64,000 nt of DNA from Actinomycetota bacterium (GTDB lineage Bacteria > Actinomycetota > Geothermincolia > Geothermincolales > RBG-13-55-18). Position 1 is the first letter of the stretch, and each line of letters opens with the position of its first letter. Below the pieces are notes generated by a model. The model saw nothing but the letters and a program-made list of their open reading frames with translations, did not search any database and was not told the origin of the DNA. Position numbers and translations under genes: made by a program. Positions 26,933 through 35,390 of this stretch are shown here, in pieces. The stretch covers positions 203,387 through 267,386 of the forward strand of contig JASEFK010000004.1 of NCBI GenBank assembly GCA_030019255.1. The letters run 5' to 3'.

Positions 26933-28527
26933 TGGCCCAGCTCATCAGCATAGACCCGGTAACCCGCATCGAGGGACACCTCCGCATCGACGTGGAGGTG
27001 GAGAACGGCGTGGTCAAGGACGCCTGGTCCTCGGGGACCATGTTCCGGGGCATCGAGATGCTCCTCAAGGGGAAGCATCCCTTCGACGCCCAGCAGGTCA
27101 CGGAGCGCATCTGCGGCGTGTGTCCCCTGGTGCACGGGACCGCCGCCTCCTACAACCTGGATGACGCCCTGGGCGTGGAGCTCCCGGACAACGCGCGCAT
27201 CATCCGCAACCTGTGCCTGGGGGCCAACTTCATCCAGTCCCACATCCTGCACTTCTACCACCTGGCCGCCCTGGACTACGTAGACGTCACCGCGGTAGCC
27301 AAGTACACCGGGAACGACCCCGCCCTAGCGGCCCTCCGGGACAAGATAGCCGCCCTGGCCAAGGCGGGGGACGTCTATCCCTTCCTTCCCCGCTACGAGT
27401 CCGACGACTACGTCAGCGACCCCGAGCTGGCGGCCATCCTGGTCAACCACTACGTGCAGGCCCTGGAGATGCGCAAGAAGGCCCAGGAGATGCTCTCCAT
27501 CTTCTACGGCCGCATGCCCAGCTTCGTGGGGACGGTTCCCGGCGGCGTGACCGTGCATCCCACGGTGTCCAACATCGCCGCCTTCCGGGCCCGCCTCAAC
27601 GAGCTGCGGGTGTGGATCGACAACGTTTATATCCAGGACATACTCACCGTGGCCGGCGTCTCCGCCTACGCCCCCTTCCTCACCGCGGGCGACTCCGGCG
27701 GCAACTACCTGGCCTACGGGGGCTTTGACCAGGACTCCAAGGGCGCGGAGAAGTTCCTGCCCCGCGGGTTCATCACCGGGAACAACGTGGCCGCGGTGGG
27801 CGAGCTCGACGAGGACAAGATCACCGAGTCGGTGAAATACTCCTGGTACAAGGACGAGGGGGACTGGCTGCATCCCAGGGAGGGCATGACCGAGCCCGAT
27901 GTGCACAAAGAGGGCGCCTACTCCTTCCTCAAGGCCCCGCGCTACGACGGCAAGCCCATGGAGGTGGGCCCCATGGCCCGCATGCTGGTGCTGGCTGGGC
28001 TGGAGCTTTCCGGCAAGAGGAAGGAAAAGAAGCTCATGCCCTTGATTGAAAAACTGGGGCTGGCTTCGGCGGTGGACGCCTGCGTGCAGGCCGGGAAGTT
28101 CGGCATCCTGCCGCGCCACGCCATGCGCGCCCTGGAGTGCAAGCTCCTGGCCGACGAGATGGACAAGTGGCTGGACGAGCTCAAGCCGGGCGAGAAGATC
28201 TGGGACAAGAAGGACATCCCGGGCGAGGCCTACGGCCGGGGGATGGTCGAGGGTCCGCGCGGCGCCCTGGGGCACTGGATCCACATTAAAAACAAGGTCA
28301 TCGACAACTACCAGTGCATCGTGCCCACCACCTGGAACGCGGCTCCGCGGGACAAGAACGGCAACCGGGGACCTATCGAGACCGCCCTCATCGGCCTTCC
28401 GGTTCCCGACCCGGAAAATCCCATCAACGTGGTGCGCTGCGTAAGGTCCTTCGATCCCTGCCTGGCCTGCGCCATCCATGTCATCCACCCCGAGCACAAT
28501 GGCGTCAAGGAATTCCGCGTGGTCTGA
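26932..28527 (+). CDS. [NiFe] hydrogenase large subunit
   Basis: This catalytic subunit binds the NiFe(CN)2CO centre. The N-terminal ligands lie in ERICGVCPLVHGTAA (near residue 60) and the C-terminal ligands in DPCLACAIHV (near residue 510). All four are cysteines, so it is not a [NiFeSe] enzyme. After the conserved histidine there is a 15-residue tail (IHPEHNGVKEFRVV) of the type removed by a maturation protease; one is encoded at 31725. The length of 531 residues is normal for group 1 enzymes. The direction of H2 chemistry is not readable from sequence. Confidence 0.96.
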   Translation: MAQLISIDPVTRIEGHLRIDVEVENGVVKDAWSSGTMFRGIEMLLKGKHPFDAQQVTERICGVCPLVHGTAASYNLDDALGVELPDNARIIRNLCLGANFIQSHILHFYHLAALDYVDVTAVAKYTGNDPALAALRDKIAALAKAGDVYPFLPRYESDDYVSDPELAAILVNHYVQALEMRKKAQEMLSIFYGRMPSFVGTVPGGVTVHPTVSNIAAFRARLNELRVWIDNVYIQDILTVAGVSAYAPFLTAGDSGGNYLAYGGFDQDSKGAEKFLPRGFITGNNVAAVGELDEDKITESVKYSWYKDEGDWLHPREGMTEPDVHKEGAYSFLKAPRYDGKPMEVGPMARMLVLAGLELSGKRKEKKLMPLIEKLGLASAVDACVQAGKFGILPRHAMRALECKLLADEMDKWLDELKPGEKIWDKKDIPGEAYGRGMVEGPRGALGHWIHIKNKVIDNYQCIVPTTWNAAPRDKNGNRGPIETALIGLPVPDPENPINVVRCVRSFDPCLACAIHVIHPEHNGVKEFRVV

Positions 28528-28543
28528 GGAAGGGGGGGTACCC

Positions 28544-29044
28544 ATGAAGGAGAAGATCAAGGTACCCGGCCCGGCGAAGGTCATTTACGCCGCCTACCTC
28601 AGCGCGCTGGCGGTGTCCATCTACACCGGGTTCAATAACTTCCACCCCTTCCTATCCGGGTGGAGGTATCCCTGGCAGATGAGCATCGCCAAGAACCTGG
28701 GCCTGGCCTCCATCTGGGTGGTGGCCCTCACCGCCGGGGTGTACCTCTACTACTCCACCCTGGGCCGGCCCAAGGGGTGGAAAGAACCGCTGGGGATCTT
28801 CCGGGCCGTCCTGGCTCTTTTGGCCATCTGGTACTTCCTGGTCAGCTTCGCGGTTTATGACCCCAACGGGTGGCTGCGGGGCCTGGTGGACGGGCTGGGC
28901 GGAATCGCCGGCACCTGGAAGGTGTACTCCGTGTTCCTGTGGATAGTGCTCCTGCTGAACGTGATCTACCTGTACGCCCGCTGGGCCAAGTCGGAGCGCT
29001 TCCCCCGCCTGCGGGCGGCGAGCGGCGAAGAGGGGGTGAAGTGA
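28544..29044 (+). CDS. Four-helix membrane protein of the hydrogenase operon, unknown family
   Basis: A 166-residue protein with four predicted membrane helices: near residues 14-33, 50-70, 88-107 and 125-147. It is placed where group 1 hydrogenases usually have a cytochrome b subunit, but it is too short and has no paired histidines for heme (only one obvious His, in NNFHPF). I do not recognise its family. By position it should anchor the exported hydrogenase and touch RnfC and RnfD. ATG 28544 follows GGAAGGGGGGG. The stop overlaps the rnfC start (TGATG), so it is tightly coupled to both neighbours. Confidence 0.85.
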   Translation: MKEKIKVPGPAKVIYAAYLSALAVSIYTGFNNFHPFLSGWRYPWQMSIAKNLGLASIWVVALTAGVYLYYSTLGRPKGWKEPLGIFRAVLALLAIWYFLVSFAVYDPNGWLRGLVDGLGGIAGTWKVYSVFLWIVLLLNVIYLYARWAKSERFPRLRAASGEEGVK

Positions 29045-30369
29045 TGTCTGGAAAGGCGACCTACAAGACCTTCAAGGGAGGCATCCATCCCCCCTACAAC
29101 AAGGAGCTGGCCTCGGGGAAGGCTATCCGCCCGGCGCCGGTGCCCTCGGAGGTGTTCATCCCCCTCCAGCAGCACATCGGGGCCCCCAACGAGCCCCTGG
29201 TCAAGCCCGGGGACCGGGTGGAGCTGGGGGAGAAGATAGGCGCGAGCGAGGCCTTCGTCTCCGCACCGGTGCACGCCTCGGTGGCCGGCATGGTGAAGGA
29301 CATCACCGAGGTCACCGGTTTCACCGGAGCCAAGGTGAAGTGCGTGGTGATCACCCCGGACGCGGAACAGCCGGAGTTCACCAAGCAGGACCGGGACATC
29401 ACCGCCCTCTCCGACCAGGAGATAAGGGATATCGCCCGGGAGGCGGGGCTGGTAGGCATGGGAGGAGCCGCCTTCCCCACCCACGTCAAGCTCACCCCGC
29501 CCAAGGACAAGCCGGTGGACACGGTGATCATCAACGCCTGCGAGTGCGAGCCCTTCCTCACCTGCGACCACCGGGTCATGCTGGAGCGGCCCCATGACCT
29601 GGTGCAGGGGTTGAAGCTGCTCATGCGGGCGGTGAACGCCAAGCGGGGTATCATCGGCATCGAGGCCAACAAGATGGACGCCGTGGACGCCGTTCGCGGG
29701 GCGGCCAAGGGCGAAGCGGGCGTCGAGGTGGACATCCTGGAGGTCAAATATCCCGAGGGGGCGGAGAAGATGCTCATCTTCGCCCTGACCGGGAGGAAGG
29801 TTCCCCCGGGCAAGCTCCCCTCCGAGGTGGGCTGCCTGGTGCAGAACGTGGGCACCGCGGTGGCCCTCTACGAGGCCTGCGCCTGGGGGAAGCCCCTTTA
29901 CGAGCGGGTGCTTACCGTCACCGGACAGGGGATTAAGGACCCGGCCAACCTCCTGGCCCGGGTGGGGACCCCCATCTCCACCCTCATCGAGGCCTGCGGG
30001 GGCTTCGCTGGCCAGCCGGGGAAGGTGATCATGGGAGGACCCATGACCGGGTGGGCCCAGCCGGATACCTCCGCCCCGGTGGTCAAGGGGACCTCGGGCA
30101 TAGTGGTCCTCACCTCCGAGCTGGTGGACGTGGGGACGGAAGAGGAATGCGTGCGCTGCGGCAAGTGTGTGGACGTGTGCCCCATGTTCCTCCTACCCAA
30201 CTTCGTCGTCCAGGCGGTGAAGAAGGAGCAGTGGGACCGGGCGGAGATGTGGGGAGCCCTGGACTGCTTCGAGTGCGGGTGCTGTTCCTTCACCTGTCCC
30301 GCCTACATCCCGCACGTGCAGTACGTGCGCAAGGCAAAGGCCGAGATCGCGGCCCTGAAGAGGAGATAG
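29044..30369 (+). CDS. rnfC: RnfC-like electron-transfer subunit
   Basis: RnfC is the peripheral, cytoplasmic subunit of Rnf complexes that binds flavin and exchanges electrons with NADH. The N-terminal FKGGIHPPYNKELASGKAI, the glycine-rich flavin/NADH site GLVGMGGAAFPTHVKLTPP (near residue 140), INACECEPFLTCDHRVML, and the two [4Fe-4S] motifs CVRCGKCVDVCPMFLLP (near 365) and CFECGCCSFTCPAYIPH (near 402) are all present. The length, 441 residues, is typical. It overlaps the preceding membrane protein gene and is followed by rnfD. RnfA, B, E and G are not in the window, which is the main oddity of this locus. Confidence 0.92.
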   Translation: MSGKATYKTFKGGIHPPYNKELASGKAIRPAPVPSEVFIPLQQHIGAPNEPLVKPGDRVELGEKIGASEAFVSAPVHASVAGMVKDITEVTGFTGAKVKCVVITPDAEQPEFTKQDRDITALSDQEIRDIAREAGLVGMGGAAFPTHVKLTPPKDKPVDTVIINACECEPFLTCDHRVMLERPHDLVQGLKLLMRAVNAKRGIIGIEANKMDAVDAVRGAAKGEAGVEVDILEVKYPEGAEKMLIFALTGRKVPPGKLPSEVGCLVQNVGTAVALYEACAWGKPLYERVLTVTGQGIKDPANLLARVGTPISTLIEACGGFAGQPGKVIMGGPMTGWAQPDTSAPVVKGTSGIVVLTSELVDVGTEEECVRCGKCVDVCPMFLLPNFVVQAVKKEQWDRAEMWGALDCFECGCCSFTCPAYIPHVQYVRKAKAEIAALKRR

Positions 30370-30375
30370 GGGGTG

Positions 30376-31527
30376 ATGAAAGTGGCGGACAAGATGCTGG
30401 TCACCGTCTCTCCTCACCTGCACAAGAAGGACGAGACCATTCAGCGCGCCATGAAGGACGTGCTCATCGCGCTGACCCCGGCCGCGGTCTGGGCTCTGGT
30501 GGTCTTCGGGTTCAACGTGGTGTACATCCTGGCCGTGAGCTGCATCACCGCGGCCCTCTCCGAGGTGGTCATGCGCAAGATAATGCGGCGCAAGCCCACC
30601 CTCTCGGACTACAGCGCCATGGTGACCGCGGTGCTCTTCGCCTTCCTGCTCCCGCCGACCACCCCCCTGTGGGTGGTGGCCATCGGCGCCTTCCTGGCGG
30701 TGGGCATCGGCAAGGAGCTCTTCGGCGGCCTGGGCAAGAACATTTTCAACCCGGCCATCTTCGCCCGGGTGCTGCTGTGGTTCTCGCCCCTGGCCGTGTA
30801 CACCACCAAGTTCGTTAAGCCCTTCTTCTGGAAGACCTCCGGGTTCTTCACCCCCATCGCCACCAGCATCAACGAGGGCGCGGTGGGCAGGGTGGTCTAC
30901 AAGACCCTGGCCGGCAACCCGGTGGACATCCCCACCGCGGCTACTCCTCTGGCGCTGCTCAAGTCGGGTAAGTGGCTGCCGGACATGGTCGCCGGGCCCA
31001 CACCGGTGGGCGCCACCTGGTTGAACTCGGGAGGAAAGCCCTCCTTCTGGTCCCTGTTCCTGGGGGCCAAGAGCGGGTGCATCGGCGAGGTGTGCATCCT
31101 GGCCCTGCTCATCGGGGCGGCTTACCTCCTGTGGCGGCGCACCATCGACTGGAGGATCCCGGTGGGCATCATCGGTACCTTCTTCCTGCTCACCCTGGTC
31201 ACCTGGCATCATCCCATATACAACCTCTTCTCCGGGGGGTTGTTCCTGGGAGCCTTCTTCATGGCCACCGACTGGGTGACCAGCCCGGTGACCAGGAGAG
31301 GGAAGTGGATATTCGCCGTGGGAATAGGCGCCACCGTGTTCATCATGAGGTTCTGGAGCCTGCGACCGGAGGGCGTGGCCATCGCCATCTTCCTCTGGAA
31401 CATCGGCACCCTGGTCATCGACCGCTACATCGCGGTGCCCAAGTTCGGCGAGGTGGGAGCGAAGGTTTTCAACCAGCTTCCCGTCCTGCCCGAACCGGCT
31501 CCGGAGCCTGCGAAAAAACAGGCCTGA
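30376..31527 (+). CDS. rnfD: RnfD-like flavin-binding membrane subunit
   Basis: RnfD/NqrB proteins are membrane subunits with covalently bound FMN. This one has about ten helices, the segment TLSDYSAMVTAVLFAFLLPP, LGKNIFNPAIFARVLLWFSP, and the flavinylation-type motif GPTPVGATWLN (near residue 215; the threonine of GAT is the likely attachment site), ending with YNLFSGGLFLGAFFMATDWVTSP. The length, 383 residues, includes a Pro/Glu-rich tail. ATG 30376 follows AGGAGATAGGGGG. A strong terminator closes the operon 12 bases after the stop. The flavinylating enzyme ApbE is not in view. Confidence 0.92.
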   Translation: MKVADKMLVTVSPHLHKKDETIQRAMKDVLIALTPAAVWALVVFGFNVVYILAVSCITAALSEVVMRKIMRRKPTLSDYSAMVTAVLFAFLLPPTTPLWVVAIGAFLAVGIGKELFGGLGKNIFNPAIFARVLLWFSPLAVYTTKFVKPFFWKTSGFFTPIATSINEGAVGRVVYKTLAGNPVDIPTAATPLALLKSGKWLPDMVAGPTPVGATWLNSGGKPSFWSLFLGAKSGCIGEVCILALLIGAAYLLWRRTIDWRIPVGIIGTFFLLTLVTWHHPIYNLFSGGLFLGAFFMATDWVTSPVTRRGKWIFAVGIGATVFIMRFWSLRPEGVAIAIFLWNIGTLVIDRYIAVPKFGEVGAKVFNQLPVLPEPAPEPAKKQA

Positions 31528-31538
31528 AAAGGAAAGAG

Positions 31539-31570
31539 GGACCCCCGGGATTTCCCGGGGGTCCTTTTTT
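31539..31570 (+). terminator. Rho-independent terminator after rnfD
   Basis: GGACCCCCGGG (31539-31549) pairs perfectly with CCCGGGGGTCC (31554-31564) across an ATTT loop, followed by six T (31565-31570). It ends the hydrogenase-Rnf transcript. Confidence 0.93.
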
Positions 31571-31572
31571 AT

Positions 31573-31712
31573 GGGGTCAGGTCTTGAATTTTGCATTCCA
31601 GGTAGCCGACCATGTAAGATTCCTTGAGTAAGCGCAAAATCCAGGACTTTATTCCTTATCAACAGGTTCCATTCGATACCCCCGGGGGTATCAAAATTCA
31701 AGACCTGACCCC
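31573..31712. mobile_element. 140-bp inverted-repeat element (MITE/REP-like)
   Basis: The first 21 bases (31573-31593) and the last 21 (31692-31712) are exact reverse complements, beginning GGGGTCAGG and ending CCTGACCCC. The interior is non-coding and includes the perfect palindrome GATACCCCCGGGGGTATC at 31675-31692, shared with copies A and B and the remnant at 6317. Length and ends suit a non-autonomous element moved in trans, perhaps by a Y1 REP-type transposase, though none is in the window. It sits between the terminator and the ribosome site of the protease gene. Confidence 0.82.
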
Positions 31713-31724
31713 TTGGGAGGGATA

Positions 31725-32180
31725 ATGTCTCATTTCGTGGTCATAGGAATAGGGAATCTCCTCCATGGGGATGACGGCCTGGGCATCTACGCCGTCCGCC
31801 GCCTGAGGGAGAGGCTCTCCGGGGAGGTGGAGCTGGTGGAGGGAGGCGTACTGGGCCTGGACCTCCTCCCTTACCTGGAGGGCAAGGAAAAGGCGATCTT
31901 CATAGATGCCGTGGACGCCGGCGATGAGCCGGGGGCGGTCTTCCGCTTCTCTCCCGGACAGGTGCCGCGTGCCGGAACCTCGCCACCCGTGTCCCTTCAC
32001 GACCTCGGGCTCTACGAGCTGGTAGGCGCCGCGCAACTGCTGGAGCAGTGCCCGCGGGAGATAATAATCATCGCCGTCCAAGTGAAGAGCCTGGACCTGG
32101 GCAGTGGCCTCTCCCCGGAGGTGGAGGCGGCGCTTCCTGTGGTGTGCCGCCTGGTGGAGGAGGAAGTGAAGGAGGGGTAA
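31725..32180 (+). CDS. Hydrogenase maturation protease (HyaD/HybD family)
   Basis: This nickel-dependent endopeptidase trims the C-terminal tail of the large subunit after metal insertion. The start VVIGIGNLLHGDDGLGIYAV contains the Ni-binding GNxLxxDD glutamate/aspartate site; AIFIDAVDAGDEPG carries the second aspartate and SLHDLGLYELVGAA the histidine. It has 151 residues, normal for the family. ATG 31725 follows GGGAGG; this site directly abuts the end of the inverted-repeat element at 31712. The tail of the large subunit at 28480-28527 is its expected substrate. Confidence 0.93.
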   Translation: MSHFVVIGIGNLLHGDDGLGIYAVRRLRERLSGEVELVEGGVLGLDLLPYLEGKEKAIFIDAVDAGDEPGAVFRFSPGQVPRAGTSPPVSLHDLGLYELVGAAQLLEQCPREIIIIAVQVKSLDLGSGLSPEVEAALPVVCRLVEEEVKEG

Positions 32181-32186
32181 GTCCGC

Positions 32187-34727
32187 GTGGCGTCGAGGAA
32201 GTGCCTGGACATCCGGGTGAGGGGCATCGTGCAGGGCGTGGGCTTCCGGCCCTTTATCTACCGCTTGGCCCGCGAGTACCGACTGGCGGGCTGGGTGGAG
32301 AACACCCCCGAGGGAGCCCGCATCCTCGCCTGCGGCGGGAGGCGGGACCTGGAGAATTTTCTGGAAGACATTTCCAGAAAGGCGCCTCCCGCGGCGGTGA
32401 TCGAGGAGATCCGCGCCGAGGAGATCCCCGGAACGGGTGACCTTCCCGCGGCCGCCGAGGCCGTACCGGCCACCGGGGAGTTTCGCATCCGCGAGAGCTC
32501 CCATGCCGGGGAGAAGGTAGCCCTGGTCTCCCCCGACCTGGCCACCTGTCCCGACTGCCGGCGGGAACTGTTCGACCCGCATGACCGCCGCTACCGCTAC
32601 CCCTTCATCAACTGCACCAACTGCGGGCCCCGCTTCACCATCATCGGCGGCATCCCCTACGATCGTCCCCTGACCACCATGGCCGGGTTCACCATGTGCT
32701 CGGAATGCGAGAGGGAATACAACGACCCCGCCGACCGGCGCTACCACGCCCAGCCCAACGCCTGTTCCCGCTGCGGACCTCGGTTGTGGCTGGAGGACGA
32801 GAGGGGGGAAACGGTGGACGGGGACCCGGTCGTCCTGGCGGCCCGGGCCCTGCGGGAGGGGAAGATCGTGGCCGTGAAGGGGCTGGGAGGTTTCCAGCTG
32901 GCCTGCGACGCCGGAAGCGACGAGGCCGTTTCCCGCCTGCGGGAGCGCAAGCGCCGTTACGCCAAGCCCTTGGCGGTCATGGTGGGGAGCCTGGAGGAGG
33001 CGGAGAGGTACTGCGAGGTGAGCGAGGAGGAAAGGAAGCTCCTCTCCTCCCCCCGCGCCCCCATCGTGCTGCTTACGGAGAAAGAGGGTTCGCGTCTCTC
33101 GCGGGAGGTGGCGCCGGGCCTGCGGAACCAGGGCCTCTTTCTCCCCTACACCCCCCTGCACCACCTACTCATGGCGGAGGCGGGGATCCCCCTGGTGATG
33201 ACCAGCGGGAACGTGAGCGAGGAGCCCATCGCCAAGGACAACGGTGAGGCGCGCCGCCGCCTGGCAGGCATCGCCGATTACTTCCTCATGCACGACCGCG
33301 ACATACTGGTGAGGTACGACGACTCGGTGACTTCCGTCCTCCTGGGGAAGGAATACCCCCTGCGCCGGGCTCGGGGTTACGCGCCCTACCCGGTAGTCCT
33401 GAGCGAGGGGAGCCCGGTGGAGGTCCTGGCCCTGGGGGCGGAGCTCAAGAACACCTTCTGTTTCCTGCGCGGGAAGCACGCCTTCCTGAGCCAGCACATT
33501 GGGGACCTGGACAACGCGGAGACCCTCCGACACTTCGAGGAGGCTATGGAGGCCATGCGGCGCCTATTCTCCCTCCGGCCGGAACTGGTGGCCCACGACC
33601 TCCACCCGGACTACCTCTCCACCCAGCTGGCCGCGGAGTTCGGGCTCCCCCGCGTGGCCGTGCAACACCACCACGCACATATAGTGAGCTGCCTGGCGGA
33701 CGGAGGGGAGAGCGGCCGGGTCATCGGTGTCTCCTGGGACGGCACCGGCTACGGCACGGACGGCACGGTCTGGGGTGGGGAATTCCTCCTCGGCGACGAG
33801 GTGGAGTTCGAGCGCGCCGGACACCTGTACGCCTTTCCCATGCCGGGCGGGGAGGCCTGCGTGAAGGAGCTGGACCGCATGGCCTTCGGAGTCCTGTGGG
33901 AGGTCTGCGGGGGAGACGAGGGGCGGGTGCTGGGAAGGTATCTCGCCTTCATGGGGAGAGGGAGGGAAGGAGGGAAGAGCGGGGAGGCCTGTCCGGCGAA
34001 GACCGCCACGGCTAAGCCGTCTTTCCACGTCCCCGAAGGCGACCCTCGCCCGGGAAGGTCGGCTTGGAAAGGATTCCGGGAAGGGGGAACCTGTCCAGCA
34101 GGGGAAGCCGCGCGGGGAGCGGATGGGGACGCTGCGGCCGGCGGTGAGGTGTTGTGGGATCCCGGGCGACGGGCGGAGGCCCTCGCCGCCCAGTTGAGGA
34201 GCGGTTTCAACACCCCTCTCACCTCCAGCGCCGGGCGGCTCTTCGACGCTGTGGCCGCCCTCATCGGCCTTAAGACGCGCGCCTACTACGAGGGGCAGGC
34301 GGCCTGCGAGCTGGAAGCCCTGGCCTCGCGCGCCCCCTCCTCCCTGCGGGAAAATACCTACCCCGTCGACATCTCCGAGGATGGACGTCCCATGGTGTGG
34401 GACACCCGGACCATGGTCCTGGCGGTGCTCGAGGACCTTTCCCGGGGCACCGATCCGGCCACGGTCGCCGCCCGTTTCCACGCCGCCCTGGCCCGGGGGG
34501 TGGCGAGGATGTGCCGGGCCCTGCGGGAGGAGACCGGCCTGGAGAGGGTGGCCCTGAGCGGGGGCGTATTCCAGAACCGCTTGCTCACCCCCCTAGTGGT
34601 GGAACTCCTGGAAGAGAAAGGATTCCGGTGCCTTCTGCACCGCAGGGTGCCCTGCAACGATGGGGGTATCTCCCTGGGCCAGGCGGTGGCCGCGGCGAGG
34701 CGGTGGCAGGAGGGTCGCAAGGCATGA
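32187..34727 (+). CDS. hypF: Carbamoyltransferase HypF
   Basis: HypF makes thiocarbamate on HypE from carbamoyl phosphate, the source of the CN ligands of the NiFe centre. The domains in order are acylphosphatase (VRGIVQGVGFRPFIYRLA, residues 8-25), two zinc fingers (CPDCRRELFDP and CTNCGPRFT; then CSECEREYNDP and CSRCGPRLW), YrdC-like (from VAVKGLGGFQLACDA to TSGNVSEEP), and the Kae1-like domain (HHHAHIVSCLADGG, SWDGTGYGTDGTVWGGEF, LSGGVFQNRLL). An insertion of about 70 residues at roughly 588-658 is rich in Gly, Ala, Arg and Pro and unlike the family. GTG 32187 lies six bases after the protease stop. The length is 846 residues. Confidence 0.95.
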   Translation: MASRKCLDIRVRGIVQGVGFRPFIYRLAREYRLAGWVENTPEGARILACGGRRDLENFLEDISRKAPPAAVIEEIRAEEIPGTGDLPAAAEAVPATGEFRIRESSHAGEKVALVSPDLATCPDCRRELFDPHDRRYRYPFINCTNCGPRFTIIGGIPYDRPLTTMAGFTMCSECEREYNDPADRRYHAQPNACSRCGPRLWLEDERGETVDGDPVVLAARALREGKIVAVKGLGGFQLACDAGSDEAVSRLRERKRRYAKPLAVMVGSLEEAERYCEVSEEERKLLSSPRAPIVLLTEKEGSRLSREVAPGLRNQGLFLPYTPLHHLLMAEAGIPLVMTSGNVSEEPIAKDNGEARRRLAGIADYFLMHDRDILVRYDDSVTSVLLGKEYPLRRARGYAPYPVVLSEGSPVEVLALGAELKNTFCFLRGKHAFLSQHIGDLDNAETLRHFEEAMEAMRRLFSLRPELVAHDLHPDYLSTQLAAEFGLPRVAVQHHHAHIVSCLADGGESGRVIGVSWDGTGYGTDGTVWGGEFLLGDEVEFERAGHLYAFPMPGGEACVKELDRMAFGVLWEVCGGDEGRVLGRYLAFMGRGREGGKSGEACPAKTATAKPSFHVPEGDPRPGRSAWKGFREGGTCPAGEAARGADGDAAAGGEVLWDPGRRAEALAAQLRSGFNTPLTSSAGRLFDAVAALIGLKTRAYYEGQAACELEALASRAPSSLRENTYPVDISEDGRPMVWDTRTMVLAVLEDLSRGTDPATVAARFHAALARGVARMCRALREETGLERVALSGGVFQNRLLTPLVVELLEEKGFRCLLHRRVPCNDGGISLGQAVAAARRWQEGRKA

Positions 34728-35068
34728 TCTGTCCGGGTTGGGGATCGGAGGCGCCCACCCTCGTGCCCGGGGCTGGAAAGGTCATCCTCCGAGGGGTAAC
34801 CGCACAAGGTGTAGGGTAAAGGTGGGCAGGGCAGAGTTGAAGGAGGTTGGAAGCTTGTCGTACGGTAGTCGGGGTTTCGGCCGGTGCCCTGGGAGGGGAG
34901 GAATTCCAGGGTTGGTAATATATGGTATTCAGGTCGGGATGCATCCAGAGCGGTTGGAGGTGGGTGGATGATAATATAATGTCTCTGTCTACCGTATGTC
35001 TACCGGAATGACCGCGGAGGAACCATGACCAACCGCGAGGTCTCCCGTGAAGAGAACGGAGGAAAGCG
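34728..35068. other. Spacer between hypF and hypC
   Basis: No coding frame is convincing. The promoter and direct repeats for hypCDE at 34954-35005 are listed separately. Confidence 0.4.
34954..35005 (+). promoter_or_regulatory. Candidate hypCDE promoter with direct repeats
   Basis: TATAAT at 34975-34980 is an exact -10; TTGGAG at 34954-34959 is a weak -35 with a short 15-base spacer. Just downstream GTCTACCG occurs twice (34987-34994 and 34998-35005), 11 bases apart, so both copies face the same side of the helix. A repressor site at the transcription start is plausible. Confidence 0.4.
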
Positions 35069-35302
35069 ATGTGCTTGGCCATACCCGCTGAGGTCGTGGA
35101 ACTGCAGGAGAACGAGACCGCGCTGGTGGAGATCGGAGGGGTGCGCAAGGTGGTGAGCCTCATGCTCCTGGACGGCGTGAAGGTGGGAGATTACGTCCTG
35201 GTCCATGCCGGCTTCGCCATGGAGAAGGTGGACCGCGAAGAGGCGGAGAGGACCCTGGCCATCCTGGAGGAGGCCGCCGAGTACGGGCCCCTTTACGAGT
35301 AG
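35069..35302 (+). CDS. hypC: Hydrogenase assembly chaperone HypC
   Basis: HypC binds the Fe(CN)2CO precursor with HypD and docks on the large subunit. The essential N-terminal cysteine is in MCLAIPAEVVELQ, exposed after Met removal, and the OB-fold follows (KVVSLMLLDGVKVGDYVLVHAGFAM). It has 77 residues, normal. ATG 35069 follows GGAGG. It heads the hypC-hypD-hypE set. Confidence 0.95.
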   Translation: MCLAIPAEVVELQENETALVEIGGVRKVVSLMLLDGVKVGDYVLVHAGFAMEKVDREEAERTLAILEEAAEYGPLYE

Positions 35303-35390
35303 AGGGGAGGAGCACGTTGACGTTCCCACACCGGAACATCGAAAGCCCGCAACGCTCTTCATGCCGGTCCGAGGAAAGGGATGGGGCGAT

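Noticed and set aside
28455..28527. [NiFeSe] hydrogenase
   Set aside because: The C-terminal metal motif reads DPCLAC with TGC codons; there is no in-frame TGA in the large subunit.
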